Below are positions 25,806 through 32,601 of a stretch of DNA of 64,000 nt, piece after piece. The translations under genes were made by a program, and so were the position numbers. The stretch's first letter is position 1. The number at the start of each line of letters is the position of its first letter. The notes under the pieces were generated by a model. The model had not been told where the DNA came from. It worked only from the letters and a program-made list of their open reading frames with translations, and did not search any database. The DNA is from Bordetella genomosp. 10 (GTDB lineage: Bacteria > Pseudomonadota > Gammaproteobacteria > Burkholderiales > Burkholderiaceae_B), in contig NZ_NEVM01000001.1 in the NCBI RefSeq assembly GCF_002261225.1, forward strand, positions 868,001 through 932,000, given 5' to 3'.

Positions 25806-27449
25806 CTATGCGCCCAGCTTCCGCCGCAGCGCCGCGGCGGCCGGTTCGGTGGCGATGAGGATCAGCTTGAGGGTGGCGCGCGTGGCGCCCACGAACAGCT
25901 TGCGGATCGCGCGTTCGTCCAGCGTCTCGAAGTCGATTTCCGTGAAGACCACGGCGGGTATCGATTGGCCCTTGAAGCGGTAGACGGACTCGGCCAGGAT
26001 GTCGCCGTTGGTGTAGACCGGCAGTCCCAGAAGATCGTACTGCCCGGTGAAGCGGCGCAGCCCGTGCGGTCCCAGGCGGTCGTGCACCAGCACGCGCGAG
26101 CGCTGGTGGCCGTGGTAGCTGATGACCGCGATGTCCTCCGCGCGAAAGCCGTCCGAATAGCATTTGCGTATGGCCTGCTTGACCGCCAGCAGCAGGCTTT
26201 CCTCGTCGCGGTAGGACAGCACCTCGACGTCGTTGTCGGTGATGGGCGCCTGCGCATCGATGCGGATGTCGTCCGGCAGGATGGACTGCAGCAGGTCGAC
26301 CACCGGACGGGGGCTGCGGAAATTGCTTTGCGCGCGCAGCCGCACCCAGCCCGGCATTTCCGGCGGCAGGTGGCCGTAGAGGTTCTGCATGGGATCTTCC
26401 AGCCACACCACGCGGGCCTCCGGCTTGGCCAGGCGCAGCACCATGCCGCCCCAGCGGGCGTTGAAGTCCTGCCCTTCGTCGACGATGACCGTATCGAACA
26501 TGAAGTCCGGCGGCACGGCCAGGGCCTCGGCGTCGTCGATCAAGCGCTCGAAGGCGCCGGGCCGCGAAAAATCGGGGCTGCGGCCGGCGTGCCGCAGCAG
26601 GCGGTCGCACAGCAGGTGGAAGGACACCGCCAGCCCCCCTTCCGGGGCGATGCGGTTGAAGTGGTCGGCCAGCGGGCGGTTGAAGCAGACGTACAGCGGA
26701 CGCTTGCCCTGTTCGACGGCGTCGCGGTATTCGGCCAGCGCCAGTTGGGTCTTGCCCGAACCCGCGGTGCCGGTGACGCGCAGGCGATACGGGTCGATAT
26801 CCAGTTGCCGGGCCCAGTGGGCCAGGCCGCCGGCCAGGCGCGTGACCCAGGCGCGGGCCTGGCCGATCAGCGCGCTGACGTCGGTTTCCAGGCGGATGAT
26901 GTCGCGCAGGAAATGGTCGACCTGGGCATGGCGGCGCGACGGCTCGCCCGGCGGCAGGATCTCGCGGATGACGGCGGCCAGGGCATCGCGCCGGCCGGCG
27001 TCGACGATGCGTTCCGGCGACAGGCCGGCCGTGGTGGGCGCCAGCACGCGATGGTCGGGACAGTAGAGCAGGTAGTCCAGCCGCACGTCGGCGCTGTCCA
27101 GGTTCAGGCCGCGGGCCAGCTTGGCGCGCAGGGTGTCGGCGGTGAGCGCCATCTGCACCGGCAGCAACTGGGCCTTGCCGGCATGGCGCTTGGCCAGCCC
27201 TTGCTCGGTCTCGTCCAGGGCGCCGGCCTTCTGTTCGATGACCAGCAGGTCGCCCGCCCGGTTGACGACCACGAAGTCGATTTCGCCGTGTATGGCGTGG
27301 CGGCCTTCGATATTGGTCCAGTGGATGGCGTGGTAGACGGTGTAGTCGTCGGAGAGGGCCTTTTTCAGGCGGGCCAGGGTTTCCAGCTCGCGCTGGGCCG
27401 GGCCGCTGCGTTGCAGGTTTTCCCATCCGTCCGGAATGATGTGCGCCAC
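25806..27449 (-). CDS. NERD nuclease-domain / UvrD-like helicase fusion
   Basis: 547 residues. The N-terminal NERD domain (about 15-130) holds a PD-(D/E)xK-type site: E56 and D58 in GEIDFVVV, then E72-x-K74. A superfamily 1 helicase follows: Walker A GTAGSGKT (227-234), motif II VDEGQDF (323-329), a motif III-like LRAQSNFR and a motif VI-like FVGATRATLKL. It should cut and unwind nucleic acid. The closest known architectures are DNA-repair or phage-defence candidates, but the gene stands alone, convergent with the MDR gene (3-bp gap) and divergent from AraC. No defence genes are adjacent. Confidence 0.85.
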   Translation of the reverse strand: MAHIIPDGWENLQRSGPAQRELETLARLKKALSDDYTVYHAIHWTNIEGRHAIHGEIDFVVVNRAGDLLVIEQKAGALDETEQGLAKRHAGKAQLLPVQMALTADTLRAKLARGLNLDSADVRLDYLLYCPDHRVLAPTTAGLSPERIVDAGRRDALAAVIREILPPGEPSRRHAQVDHFLRDIIRLETDVSALIGQARAWVTRLAGGLAHWARQLDIDPYRLRVTGTAGSGKTQLALAEYRDAVEQGKRPLYVCFNRPLADHFNRIAPEGGLAVSFHLLCDRLLRHAGRSPDFSRPGAFERLIDDAEALAVPPDFMFDTVIVDEGQDFNARWGGMVLRLAKPEARVVWLEDPMQNLYGHLPPEMPGWVRLRAQSNFRSPRPVVDLLQSILPDDIRIDAQAPITDNDVEVLSYRDEESLLLAVKQAIRKCYSDGFRAEDIAVISYHGHQRSRVLVHDRLGPHGLRRFTGQYDLLGLPVYTNGDILAESVYRFKGQSIPAVVFTEIDFETLDERAIRKLFVGATRATLKLILIATEPAAAALRRKLGA

Positions 27450-27470
27450 GTAAGCTCCTGTAGGGCTTTC

Positions 27471-27498
27471 CCTGTCATGCCTTTCCTGTCATGCCTTC
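27471..27498. repeat. 14-bp tandem duplication before the helicase gene
   Basis: CCTGTCATGCCTTT is followed directly by CCTGTCATGCCTTC. It lies in the 185-bp divergent gap between the helicase and the AraC gene, just upstream of the helicase start, so it may change its promoter or leader. It may be simple slippage. Confidence 0.6.
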
Positions 27499-27634
27499 CG
27501 TATCGTACCGATTTTGCGGCGGGACCGGTTCCGGGTCTAATGTCGGTTCGCCCGCGCAAGGCGGGCCCCGTGCGTGGCCGGCGCGATGCGCGGCAGCCGC
27601 CTTCGTTCCCTTGTTTCATTGCCGTTTCGTTTCC

Positions 27635-28558
27635 ATGAGCGTCGATTCCGCCGCCGGGGCCGCGTCCCGTTCCGGCCTCGTCCGTACCTACGCGATGCGC
27701 GAACGCAGCGATCGCGGGGATTTCTACATCCGCGCGCAGGACGTGCGGCGGCCGCTCGAGGAAATGCACCGGCACGACTATTTCCAGATCCAGGTCAACC
27801 TGGGGGGCGACACCGTCCAGCAGATCAGCGGCGTGACCCGGCCTTTCCTGAAAGGCATGCTGGCCTTCATCCTGCCGCATCGCATGCACCGGATCCCGCA
27901 TCCCGAGGGCGGCCGCTTCATGGTCGTCAATTTTTCCCAGCAATTCCTGCGGCCCGGGCTGGATTGCGATCCGCTGGACCTGGAGGACGTGCCGCTGAAC
28001 GAAGTGCCCGAGCTGGCGCCGTTCCGCTTCCAGGAGTTCCTGGACTACCAGGTGCCCGAGGCTGAGCTGGACAACCTGGTCGCCTTGCTGGAGCGCATGC
28101 GGCGGGCGGACCAGGACCGGGTTTTCGGGTCCGCCGAGATCCTGCGCGGCTTCCTGCTGCAACTGATCGGCGAGGTCTGCCTGCGCCACGGCCCCGCGCT
28201 GCAGGCCCAGGCGCGCCGCGACGCGCCGCGCAGCGGGCGGCGCGAGGCGCTGGCGCGCGTGCGGGCGCATATCGAGCAGCACCTGGGCAATGCCGACCTG
28301 TCCTTGAACGGCGCGGCGGCGGCCGCCTTCCTGTCGCCCAGCTACCTGGCCCACCTGCTGCGCAAGGAGCTGGGCCGGACCTTCACCGAATTGGTGCTGG
28401 AGCGGCGCATGAACCGCGCCAGGTCGCTGCTGCTGACCAGCGACAAACGGGTGGCGGACGTGGCCCATGCCTGCGGTTTCGCCGACGAAGCCTATTTTTC
28501 GCGGCGCTTTCGCCAGCAAGCCGGCGTCTCGCCGCGCGAGTTCCGGCGCCTGGGATGA
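27635..28558 (+). CDS. AraC family transcriptional regulator
   Basis: 307 residues. N-terminal cupin-like sensor (about 20-180; HRHDYFQIQVNLGG and LPHRMHRIPHPEGG) and a C-terminal double HTH (about 205-305): ALARVRAHIEQHLGN, LSPSYLAHLLRKELGRTF, then VADVAHACGFADEAYFSRRFRQQAG. The ligand-binding histidines suggest a small-molecule sensor. The start MSVDSAAG is conventional in length; the ribosome site is weak. The fumarylacetoacetase-family gene 115 bp downstream is the likely target. Confidence 0.88.
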   Translation: MSVDSAAGAASRSGLVRTYAMRERSDRGDFYIRAQDVRRPLEEMHRHDYFQIQVNLGGDTVQQISGVTRPFLKGMLAFILPHRMHRIPHPEGGRFMVVNFSQQFLRPGLDCDPLDLEDVPLNEVPELAPFRFQEFLDYQVPEAELDNLVALLERMRRADQDRVFGSAEILRGFLLQLIGEVCLRHGPALQAQARRDAPRSGRREALARVRAHIEQHLGNADLSLNGAAAAAFLSPSYLAHLLRKELGRTFTELVLERRMNRARSLLLTSDKRVADVAHACGFADEAYFSRRFRQQAGVSPREFRRLG

Positions 28559-28578
28559 GCCGCGCGGCCCGATTTGCG

Positions 28579-28590
28579 TGGAAAGTTCCA
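28579..28590. promoter_or_regulatory. Short inverted repeat before the FAH-family gene
   Basis: TGGAA-AG-TTCCA lies between the AraC gene and the fumarylacetoacetase-family gene. A similar half-sequence (AAGTTCC) recurs about 20 bp downstream. Possible AraC-type direct or inverted sites; evidence is weak. Confidence 0.25.
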
Positions 28591-28673
28591 AATCCTCAGC
28601 AAGGCTGTCCAAGTTCCGGGACGGATAGGCCGTAGACTATGGCTCCCACCTGAAGTCTGGAGCGAGTCACAGC

Positions 28674-29378
28674 ATGTCTTCCTACGTCATCACCCCCGCC
28701 GAGCAGGCCTCGGTCGCCGTCGCCGGCGGCAGCCAGCGCTTCCCCGTCCGCCGCGTCTACTGCGTGGGCCGCAACTACGCCGACCACGCCCGCGAAATGG
28801 GCCACGATCCGGACCGCGATCCGCCGTTCTTCTTCAGCAAGCCCGCGGACGCCATCGTGCCGGCCGAGGGCAACATCGAATACCCGCCCCAGTCCGAGGA
28901 TTTCCACTATGAAATCGAACTGGTCGTGGCCATCGGCAAGGGCGGCAAGAACATTCCGGTCGACCAGGCGCTGGATCACATCTGGGGCTACGGCGTCGGC
29001 ATCGACCTGACCCGCCGCGACCTGCAGGCCGTGGCCAAGAAAATGGGCCGTCCGTGGGAGTGGGCCAAGGGCTTCGACGCCTCCGGCCCGGTCACGCCCC
29101 TGAAGCCGGCCTCCGAGGTCGGCCATCCCGAGACGGGCCGCATCTGGCTGAGCGTGAACGGCGAAGTGCGCCAGCAGGGCGACCTGTCCGAGCTCATCTG
29201 GTCGGTGCCCGAGGTGATTTCCTATATTTCGGAATCCATGGCCCTGCAGCCGGGCGACCTGATTTTCACGGGCACGCCGGCGGGCGTGGGCGCCATCCGT
29301 CCGGGCGACGTGGTGGCCGGCGGCGTGGACGGCATCGGCTCCTTCGAAATGAAGGTCGGCCCCAAGCCGGCGAAGTAA
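28674..29378 (+). CDS. Fumarylacetoacetate hydrolase family protein
   Basis: 234 residues, the short single-domain form. The fold marks are VGRNYADHAREMG, PPFFFSKPADAIV, FHYEIELVVAIGKGGKNI (metal glutamates), DLTRRDLQ and FTGTPAGVG. Members hydrolyse or decarboxylate beta-diketo acids, such as fumarylpyruvate, maleylpyruvate or oxaloacetate. It is probably controlled by the AraC gene upstream and ends at a Rho-independent terminator (29441-29468). Confidence 0.9.
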   Translation: MSSYVITPAEQASVAVAGGSQRFPVRRVYCVGRNYADHAREMGHDPDRDPPFFFSKPADAIVPAEGNIEYPPQSEDFHYEIELVVAIGKGGKNIPVDQALDHIWGYGVGIDLTRRDLQAVAKKMGRPWEWAKGFDASGPVTPLKPASEVGHPETGRIWLSVNGEVRQQGDLSELIWSVPEVISYISESMALQPGDLIFTGTPAGVGAIRPGDVVAGGVDGIGSFEMKVGPKPAK

Positions 29379-29440
29379 GCGCTATGGCCGCCCGCGGCCG
29401 CGGGCGAGCTCGAGGCAAGCCGGCCGCCCCTTGTGGCGGG

Positions 29441-29468
29441 AAAGGCGTCGCGCAGCGGCGCCTTTTTT
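29441..29468 (+). terminator. Rho-independent terminator after the FAH-family gene
   Basis: Arms AAAGGCG and CGCCTTT with an 11-base loop are followed by a run of T (TTTTTT). It lies 62 bp past the stop codon. Confidence 0.75.
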
Positions 29469-29492
29469 CATCGCCGGGCCGCTCCCAAGATG

Positions 29493-29551
29493 AAAAAGCG
29501 CCCCCTCGGGGGGCAGCAAGCGGCGCAGCCGCGCGGCGTGGGGGCTTTTTT
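29493..29551. repeat. Structured intergenic repeat element, copy A
   Basis: An outer stem (AAAAAGC...CCCCC near 29493-29505 with GGGGGCTTTTTT at 29540-29551) encloses two hairpins: CCCCC-TC-GGGGG and GCGGC-GCA-GCCGC (29520-29532). The shape is a small cloverleaf that can also end transcription. I recall GC-rich elements of this form as common between genes in Bordetella and Achromobacter relatives. A second element with the same plan is at 56833-56867. Confidence 0.6.
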
Positions 29552-29665
29552 CCATGGCGGCTCTGGTTCCGGCTCCGGATTCGGAGTCGCCATGTCGAAT
29601 CGGGCCCGCCCCGTTCGTCGTGACAGTACGACCCATCCATTCCCTTGAACGAGAGAGGAACCATC

Positions 29666-30112
29666 ATGGCTACCGGTACTGTCCGACTCCATCGCGTCCT
29701 GCGCTGCCCGCCCGATCGCGTCTATCGCGCTTTCCTCGAACCCGCGGCCATGGCGAAATGGCTGCCGCCCCACGGCTTCACCTGCGAGGTCCACCAGATG
29801 GATGTCCGGGTCGGCGGCCATTACCGCATGTCCTTCCGGAATTTCGGCAGCGGCAAGGCGCATGGCTTCGGCGGCGAGTACACGGAACTGATCCCCAACG
29901 AAAAGATCCGCTATACGGATCGCTTCGACGACCCCGGCATGCCGGGCGAGATCCTGGCGACCATCACGTTGAAGCCGGTGAGTTGCGGGACCGAAATGCA
30001 CATCGTGCAGGAAGGCCTGCCGGCGGCGATTCCGGTGGAAGCCTGCTATCTGGGCTGGCAGGAATCTCTGTCCCAGTTGGCGCAACTGGTCGAGCCGGAA
30101 ATCCCCGACTGA
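29666..30112 (+). CDS. SRPBCC (AHSA1-type) domain protein
   Basis: 148 residues forming one START-like helix-grip domain: VRLHRVLRCPPDRVYRAFLEPAAMAKWLPPHGFTCEV in outline, then GGHYRMSFRNFGSGKAHGFGGEYTEL and a C-terminal long helix. AHSA1-type proteins bind hydrophobic ligands or act as co-chaperone-like factors. No partner gene identifies the role. GAGAGAGGA before ATG 29666 fixes the start. It ends at a perfect terminator (30176-30211). Confidence 0.87.
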   Translation: MATGTVRLHRVLRCPPDRVYRAFLEPAAMAKWLPPHGFTCEVHQMDVRVGGHYRMSFRNFGSGKAHGFGGEYTELIPNEKIRYTDRFDDPGMPGEILATITLKPVSCGTEMHIVQEGLPAAIPVEACYLGWQESLSQLAQLVEPEIPD

Positions 30113-30175
30113 GGGATGCGCCGCCGGGAGCGCGGGCCGCCGGCTCGATCCTCCCGCCTCGTCCTGCCTCATTCC

Positions 30176-30211
30176 ATATTGCCGGGCCGCGCGCCCGGCA
30201 ATATTTTTTTT
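30176..30211 (+). terminator. Strong Rho-independent terminator
   Basis: Perfect 12-bp arms ATATTGCCGGGC and GCCCGGCAATAT, loop CGCGC, followed by eight or more T. It ends the AHSA1 transcript and isolates the YXWGXW gene. Confidence 0.9.
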
Positions 30212-30289
30212 CATTTTCCCCGCGACGGATTTCGCGCGCCGCGCCGTTCAAGAAGAAACGGCATGACCGATGCAACCCCGGAGGCACAT

Positions 30290-30589
30290 ATGAAGCCCGT
30301 GACTTTCCTGAAATTCCTCGCGGCCGGCGTGGCTACCGTGACGGCGGCCGCCGTCCATGCTCAGGAGATCATCATCGCGCCGATGGCGCCGCCTCCGCCG
30401 CGCGTGGAGGTCGTGCCCGCGCCCCGGCCTGGCTATGTCTGGGACAACGGCCACTGGCGTTGGGAACACGGGCGTTACGTGTGGATCGAAGGTTATTGGC
30501 GGCCGGTGCGCGTGGGCCGGGCCTGGGTGCCGGGCCATTGGCAGGAGCACGGCCCGAACTGGCGCTGGGTGCCCGGCCATTGGGCATGA
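30290..30589 (+). CDS. YXWGXW repeat-containing secreted protein
   Basis: 99 residues. Signal peptide about 24 (FLKFLAAGVATVTAAAVHA), then a Pro-rich linker (PPPPRVEVVPAPRPGY) and four aromatic repeats of the type YVWxxGHW/GYW. Such proteins are small envelope or surface proteins of unknown function, often in stress regulons. The linker is identical over 18 residues to the one in the protein at 61867-62244, a clear paralogue. GGAG upstream favours ATG 30290 over an in-frame ATG at 30263. Confidence 0.85.
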   Translation: MKPVTFLKFLAAGVATVTAAAVHAQEIIIAPMAPPPPRVEVVPAPRPGYVWDNGHWRWEHGRYVWIEGYWRPVRVGRAWVPGHWQEHGPNWRWVPGHWA

Positions 30590-30739
30590 CGCGGCGGAAG
30601 GGGCGGCCGCGCGGCCTGTCGGCGCGCAGCCATCCCCACCGCGCAGCGTTTCCCGCCATGTAGCCCCCATTCATCGCCCTGCCTGCCGCGGTCCGTATTC
30701 GAAGCGGCCGGCGCGGCGTGGGACAAGGAGTCTTTCATC

Positions 30740-30841
30740 ATGATGCGTATTCTGATTCTGGCGCTGGTCGCCACGGCCTTGAGCGGCTGCGTGGTCGCGG
30801 TGCGGCCGGTGCATGCGCGGCCGCCGGTCGTCGTATATTGA
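30740..30841 (+). CDS. Small lipoprotein (33 aa)
   Basis: Reads MMRILILALVATALSGC then a short Val/Pro-rich tail ending VVVY. The lipobox LSGC gives a mature lipopeptide of only 17 residues, anchored by Cys17. AAGGAG at 30725-30730 is a strong ribosome site. It follows the YXWGXW gene by 150 bp and precedes the ECF sigma operon. Too short for family assignment; entericidin-like toxin/antitoxin lipoproteins have a similar size, but no specific similarity is claimed. Confidence 0.6.
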   Translation: MMRILILALVATALSGCVVAVRPVHARPPVVVY

Positions 30842-30924
30842 GCCGAGCCGGGACCGGCGGGCGCGACGCGTCCGGATGTCCGGCCGGTCCGGGCCCGTGC
30901 AATGAATAGGAGCGCCGCCACCCG

Positions 30925-30960
30925 ATGCCTGCCCCCACGCCACCGGAACGCGCGTCTTGA
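30925..30960 (+). other. Possible 11-codon leader ORF overlapping the sigma start
   Basis: ATG 30925 reads MPAPTPPERAS and stops at TGA 30958-30960, overlapping the TTG start of the sigma factor (TTGA). AGGAG lies 12 bases upstream. The Pro-rich peptide could tune sigma translation through coupling. It may be a chance ORF. Confidence 0.3.
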
Positions 30961-31535
30961 GTGCTTCGAACCGCGCGTCCGAGCCTGACCCCGACGCCGA
31001 GCTGGTCGCCCGCGTGGTGCGGCAGGAGCCGGCCGCCGTGCGCGAGCTGGTGGCGCGCAAGCTGCCGCGGTTGCTCGCGTTGGCGACCCGGATGCTGGGC
31101 GACAGGGCGGAGGCCGAGGACGTCGCGCAGGACGCCTTCGTGCGGGTCTGGCGGCAGGCGCCGCGCTGGCGCGCCGGCGAGGCGAAATTCGATACCTGGC
31201 TGCATCGCGTCGCCTTGAACCTTTGCTATGACCGCTTGCGCGGCCGGCGCGAGGATCCGATGGCCGACATGCCCGACGACGCGGATCCGGGTCCGGGCCC
31301 CGACGCCGAACTGGCGCGGCGCGACCGCGAGGCCGCGCTGAAGGCGGCGTTGGCCGCCCTGCCGCCGCGGCAGCGCGAGGCCCTGATCCTGACCTACTAC
31401 CAGGATCTGTCGAACGTGGAAGCCGCGGCCGCCATGGAGATCGGCGTGGAGGCATTGGAAAGCCTGCTGGCGCGGGCGCGGCGCAGCCTGCGGGAGCGGT
31501 TGGCGGCCATAGATACCGGGAGAGAGGGGCCATGA
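30957..31535 (+). CDS. ECF-type RNA polymerase sigma factor
   Basis: 192 residues with region 2 (about 38-100: LATRMLGDRAEAEDVAQDAFVRVWRQAPRW) and region 4 (about 125-185: LPPRQREALILTYYQDLSNVEAAAAMEIGVEALESLLARARRSL in outline). The start is TTG; no ATG or GTG lies upstream in frame, and weak initiation coupled to the small leader ORF is possible. It is coupled to the anti-sigma gene by ATGA. This is the first gene of the sigma/anti-sigma/periplasmic sensor/DUF1800/DUF1501 operon. Confidence 0.88.
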   Translation: MSASNRASEPDPDAELVARVVRQEPAAVRELVARKLPRLLALATRMLGDRAEAEDVAQDAFVRVWRQAPRWRAGEAKFDTWLHRVALNLCYDRLRGRREDPMADMPDDADPGPGPDAELARRDREAALKAALAALPPRQREALILTYYQDLSNVEAAAAMEIGVEALESLLARARRSLRERLAAIDTGREGP

Positions 31536-32020
31536 CACCAGAGCGATTTCGTACCATCGTGGAGGCCTACGGCGCCGAGCCGCGGCGCTGGCCGGCGGCG
31601 GAGCGCGTCGCGGCCCAGGCCTGGGCCGCCGCGTATCCCGCCGAGTCGGGCTCGATGCTGGCCGGCGCGGCGTCGCTGGATGCGTGGCTGTCGGAGGACA
31701 AGGTGGCGGCGCCGGACGGGGCATTGTTCGACCGCATCCTGGCCGGCGGCTTGCCGGGCCAGGCCATGCCGCCCGTGGACGCCGCGCCGCCGCGCGCGGC
31801 CAAGTCTGGCCGGCCCGCGCGGCCCACGCGGCGCGGCTCGTGGCGCGGGCGTTTCTGGTGGCCGGGCGTGGCCCTGGCGGGCGTCGGCGTGGCGGGGGGC
31901 TATGCGGGGGCCCTGGCGGTTTCCTTGTCCATGGTGACGACGGCCCTGCCGCCGGGCCATGACGAACCCTGGCTGACCACGGGCTTCGGCAACCCCGTCG
32001 TCGATTGGAGCGAAGAATGA
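31532..32020 (+). CDS. Probable single-pass anti-sigma factor
   Basis: 162 residues. A cytoplasmic N-terminal part of about 105 (MTPERFRTIVEAYGAEPRRWPAAER), one membrane segment (about 108-134, WWPGVALAGVGVAGGYAGALAVSLSMV) and a short outer tail. No zinc-type HxxxCxxC motif is present. Its place between an ECF sigma gene and a Spy/CnrX-like sensor, with ATGA overlaps on both sides, makes it the likely CnrY-like inhibitor. Assignment rests mainly on context. Confidence 0.65.
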   Translation: MTPERFRTIVEAYGAEPRRWPAAERVAAQAWAAAYPAESGSMLAGAASLDAWLSEDKVAAPDGALFDRILAGGLPGQAMPPVDAAPPRAAKSGRPARPTRRGSWRGRFWWPGVALAGVGVAGGYAGALAVSLSMVTTALPPGHDEPWLTTGFGNPVVDWSEE

Positions 32021-32505
32021 ACGGACGCGCCTGGAAATTCGCCCTGGTCGGTTCGCTGGTGCTGAATGCCTTCCTGGTCGGCGGCATGGTGGGCGGCGCG
32101 TATCAATGGGCCATGTCGCACCGCGTGCACGCGGCCGCGCCGGCCCCCCGCACGGCCTTGCGCTTCGCCGCCGAGGGCTTGTCGCCGCAACGCCAGGCGC
32201 AGTTTCTGGAAGCGCTGAAGGTGGCGCGGCGCGACAACCTGGAGTACGTGCGGGAGGGGCGCGAGGCGCGCCATGAGGTGCTGGCGGCGCTGGCCGCGCC
32301 GCAGTTCGATCGCGCCGCGCTCGATGCCGCGCTGGCGCGCACGCGCGCCGCCGATACGGCGCTGCGCGTGGCGGTGGAAAGCGGCGTGGCCGACTTCGCG
32401 GCCTCGTTGTCGCCGCAGGAACGGATGGTCTTCGCCGACGGCCTGCGCGAGCGCGGGCAATGGCGCGAGCCGCAAGCGCCCGCACGGCCGGCGCAAGGCA
32501 AGTAG
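32017..32505 (+). CDS. Periplasmic heavy-metal-sensor-like protein (Spy/CpxP/CnrX group)
   Basis: 162 residues. An N-terminal anchor (about 7-32, FALVGSLVLNAFLVGGMVGGAY) and an all-helical periplasmic domain with two LTxxQ-like signatures, LSPQRQAQFLEAL and LSPQERMVFADGL. Spy and CpxP sense envelope stress, and CnrX senses Ni/Co and signals through an anti-sigma factor. There are no Met/His clusters as in CnrX, so metal binding is uncertain. Starts by ATGA overlap with the anti-sigma gene. Confidence 0.78.
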   Translation: MNGRAWKFALVGSLVLNAFLVGGMVGGAYQWAMSHRVHAAAPAPRTALRFAAEGLSPQRQAQFLEALKVARRDNLEYVREGREARHEVLAALAAPQFDRAALDAALARTRAADTALRVAVESGVADFAASLSPQERMVFADGLRERGQWREPQAPARPAQGK

Positions 32506-32601
32506 GGCGGCGCGCCGCCCATGGCCTGGGGCCATGTCGCGGAGGTTCGCGGGTGCGAATTTCCGGGCAGGGCGCCGGACCCAACGCTGGAGGATTTCAC
32601 C

